This document shows positions 4,698 to 5,025 of a DNA stretch of 5,025 bases, in pieces. The stretch comes from Alphaproteobacteria bacterium (GTDB lineage: Bacteria; Pseudomonadota; Alphaproteobacteria; SMXP01), in contig JANQLI010000368.1 of NCBI GenBank assembly GCA_028280675.1, positions 1 to 5,025 on the forward strand, given 5' to 3'. Under the pieces are notes generated by a model that was given only the letters and a program-made list of their open reading frames with translations, was not told the origin of the DNA and did no database searches. Position 1 is the first letter of the stretch, and each line of letters opens with the position of its first letter. The translations under genes and the position numbers were made by a program.

Positions 4698-5025
4698 ATG
4701 CTGACGCGTAAGCAACACGAACTGCTGCTCTTTATTCATGAACGCATCCGGGAGACCGGTGTCTCGCCCTCTTTTGATGAGATGAAAGAGGCTCTGGGGT
4801 TGAAGTCCAAGTCCGGCATTCATCGTCTGATCACGGCGCTGGAAGAGCGCGGCTTTATCAAACGCCTCGCCCATCGCGCCCGCGCCCTTGAGATCGTTCG
4901 CCTGCCTGATAGCGCCGTCCCTGGCAGCGGTATTTTGCGCGAACCTGGACAAAAAGGCTTCCAACCCAATGTCATTGAAGGGGGCGGCGGCAGCGTTGCC
5001 GACCTTCCGCCTGCGGCCAATGATT
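4698..5025 (+). CDS. lexA: LexA SOS repressor (N-terminal part, cut by window end)
   Basis: The first 109 codons are present with no stop before the window ends. LexA represses DNA-damage genes and is inactivated by RecA-stimulated self-cleavage. The start MLTRKQHELLLFIHERI is the family N-terminus. A winged helix-turn-helix spans about residues 1-65, with GVSPSFDEMKEALGL (21-35), recognition helix KSKSGIHRLITALEERG (36-52) and the wing FIKRLAHRARALEI (53-66). The recognition helix is of the alphaproteobacterial type, matching the GTTC-N7-GTTC-like boxes upstream. A low-complexity glycine-containing hinge follows (EGGGGS, 94-99). The Ala-Gly cleavage site and the Ser-Lys dyad of the S24 peptidase domain would lie beyond the window and cannot be checked. 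The gene has its own promoter but may also be read from moeA. Confidence 0.94.
   Translation, partial: MLTRKQHELLLFIHERIRETGVSPSFDEMKEALGLKSKSGIHRLITALEERGFIKRLAHRARALEIVRLPDSAVPGSGILREPGQKGFQPNVIEGGGGSVADLPPAAND

Overview
The window looks like a chromosomal segment of an alphaproteobacterium with moderate GC. The evidence is the gene order trpG-trpD-trpC-moaC-moeA-lexA, which is a familiar alphaproteobacterial (Rhodospirillales-like) arrangement, the alphaproteobacterial type of LexA N-terminus, and LexA operator-like elements of the GTTC-N7-GTTC class rather than the E. coli CTGT-N8-ACAG class. All genes lie on the + strand. No mobile element, RNA gene or CRISPR array is visible.

Layout. 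Positions 1-145 are a non-coding or gene-end region. It carries a perfect TTAA-N7-TTAA match to the CtrA consensus and GANTC (CcrM-type) sites. Positions 146-2543 hold a compact tryptophan cassette: trpG (glutamine amidotransferase subunit of anthranilate synthase), trpD (anthranilate phosphoribosyltransferase) and trpC (indole-3-glycerol-phosphate synthase), separated by 10 and 3 nt. A 35-nt gap follows, holding a good sigma70-like promoter whose predicted start falls on the moaC ATG. Positions 2579-4581 hold two molybdenum cofactor genes, moaC and moeA, 8 nt apart. Positions 4582-4697 are the lexA control region, and from 4698 the 5' part of lexA runs off the end of the window.

The most unusual item is moaC. 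Residues 1 to about 157 are a complete MoaC with all the expected active-site residues. The same reading frame then continues through a basic, proline-containing linker into a roughly 60-residue helix-turn-helix domain of the XRE/Cro-C1 type, giving 262 residues instead of the usual 160 or so. With the apparently leaderless promoter and the imperfect palindrome just upstream, this suggests a bifunctional enzyme and DNA-binding regulator that may control its own moaC-moeA unit. The fusion is read directly from the sequence; the regulatory role is inference.

How the genes work together. TrpG, TrpD and TrpC supply ammonia to anthranilate synthase and carry out two later tryptophan steps; TrpE, TrpF, TrpA and TrpB must be encoded elsewhere. 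MoaC makes cyclic pyranopterin monophosphate early in molybdenum cofactor synthesis, and MoeA inserts molybdate at the end. LexA is the SOS repressor, and its promoter here carries two mirrored near-consensus SOS boxes, one overlapping the -10 element, as expected for autoregulation.
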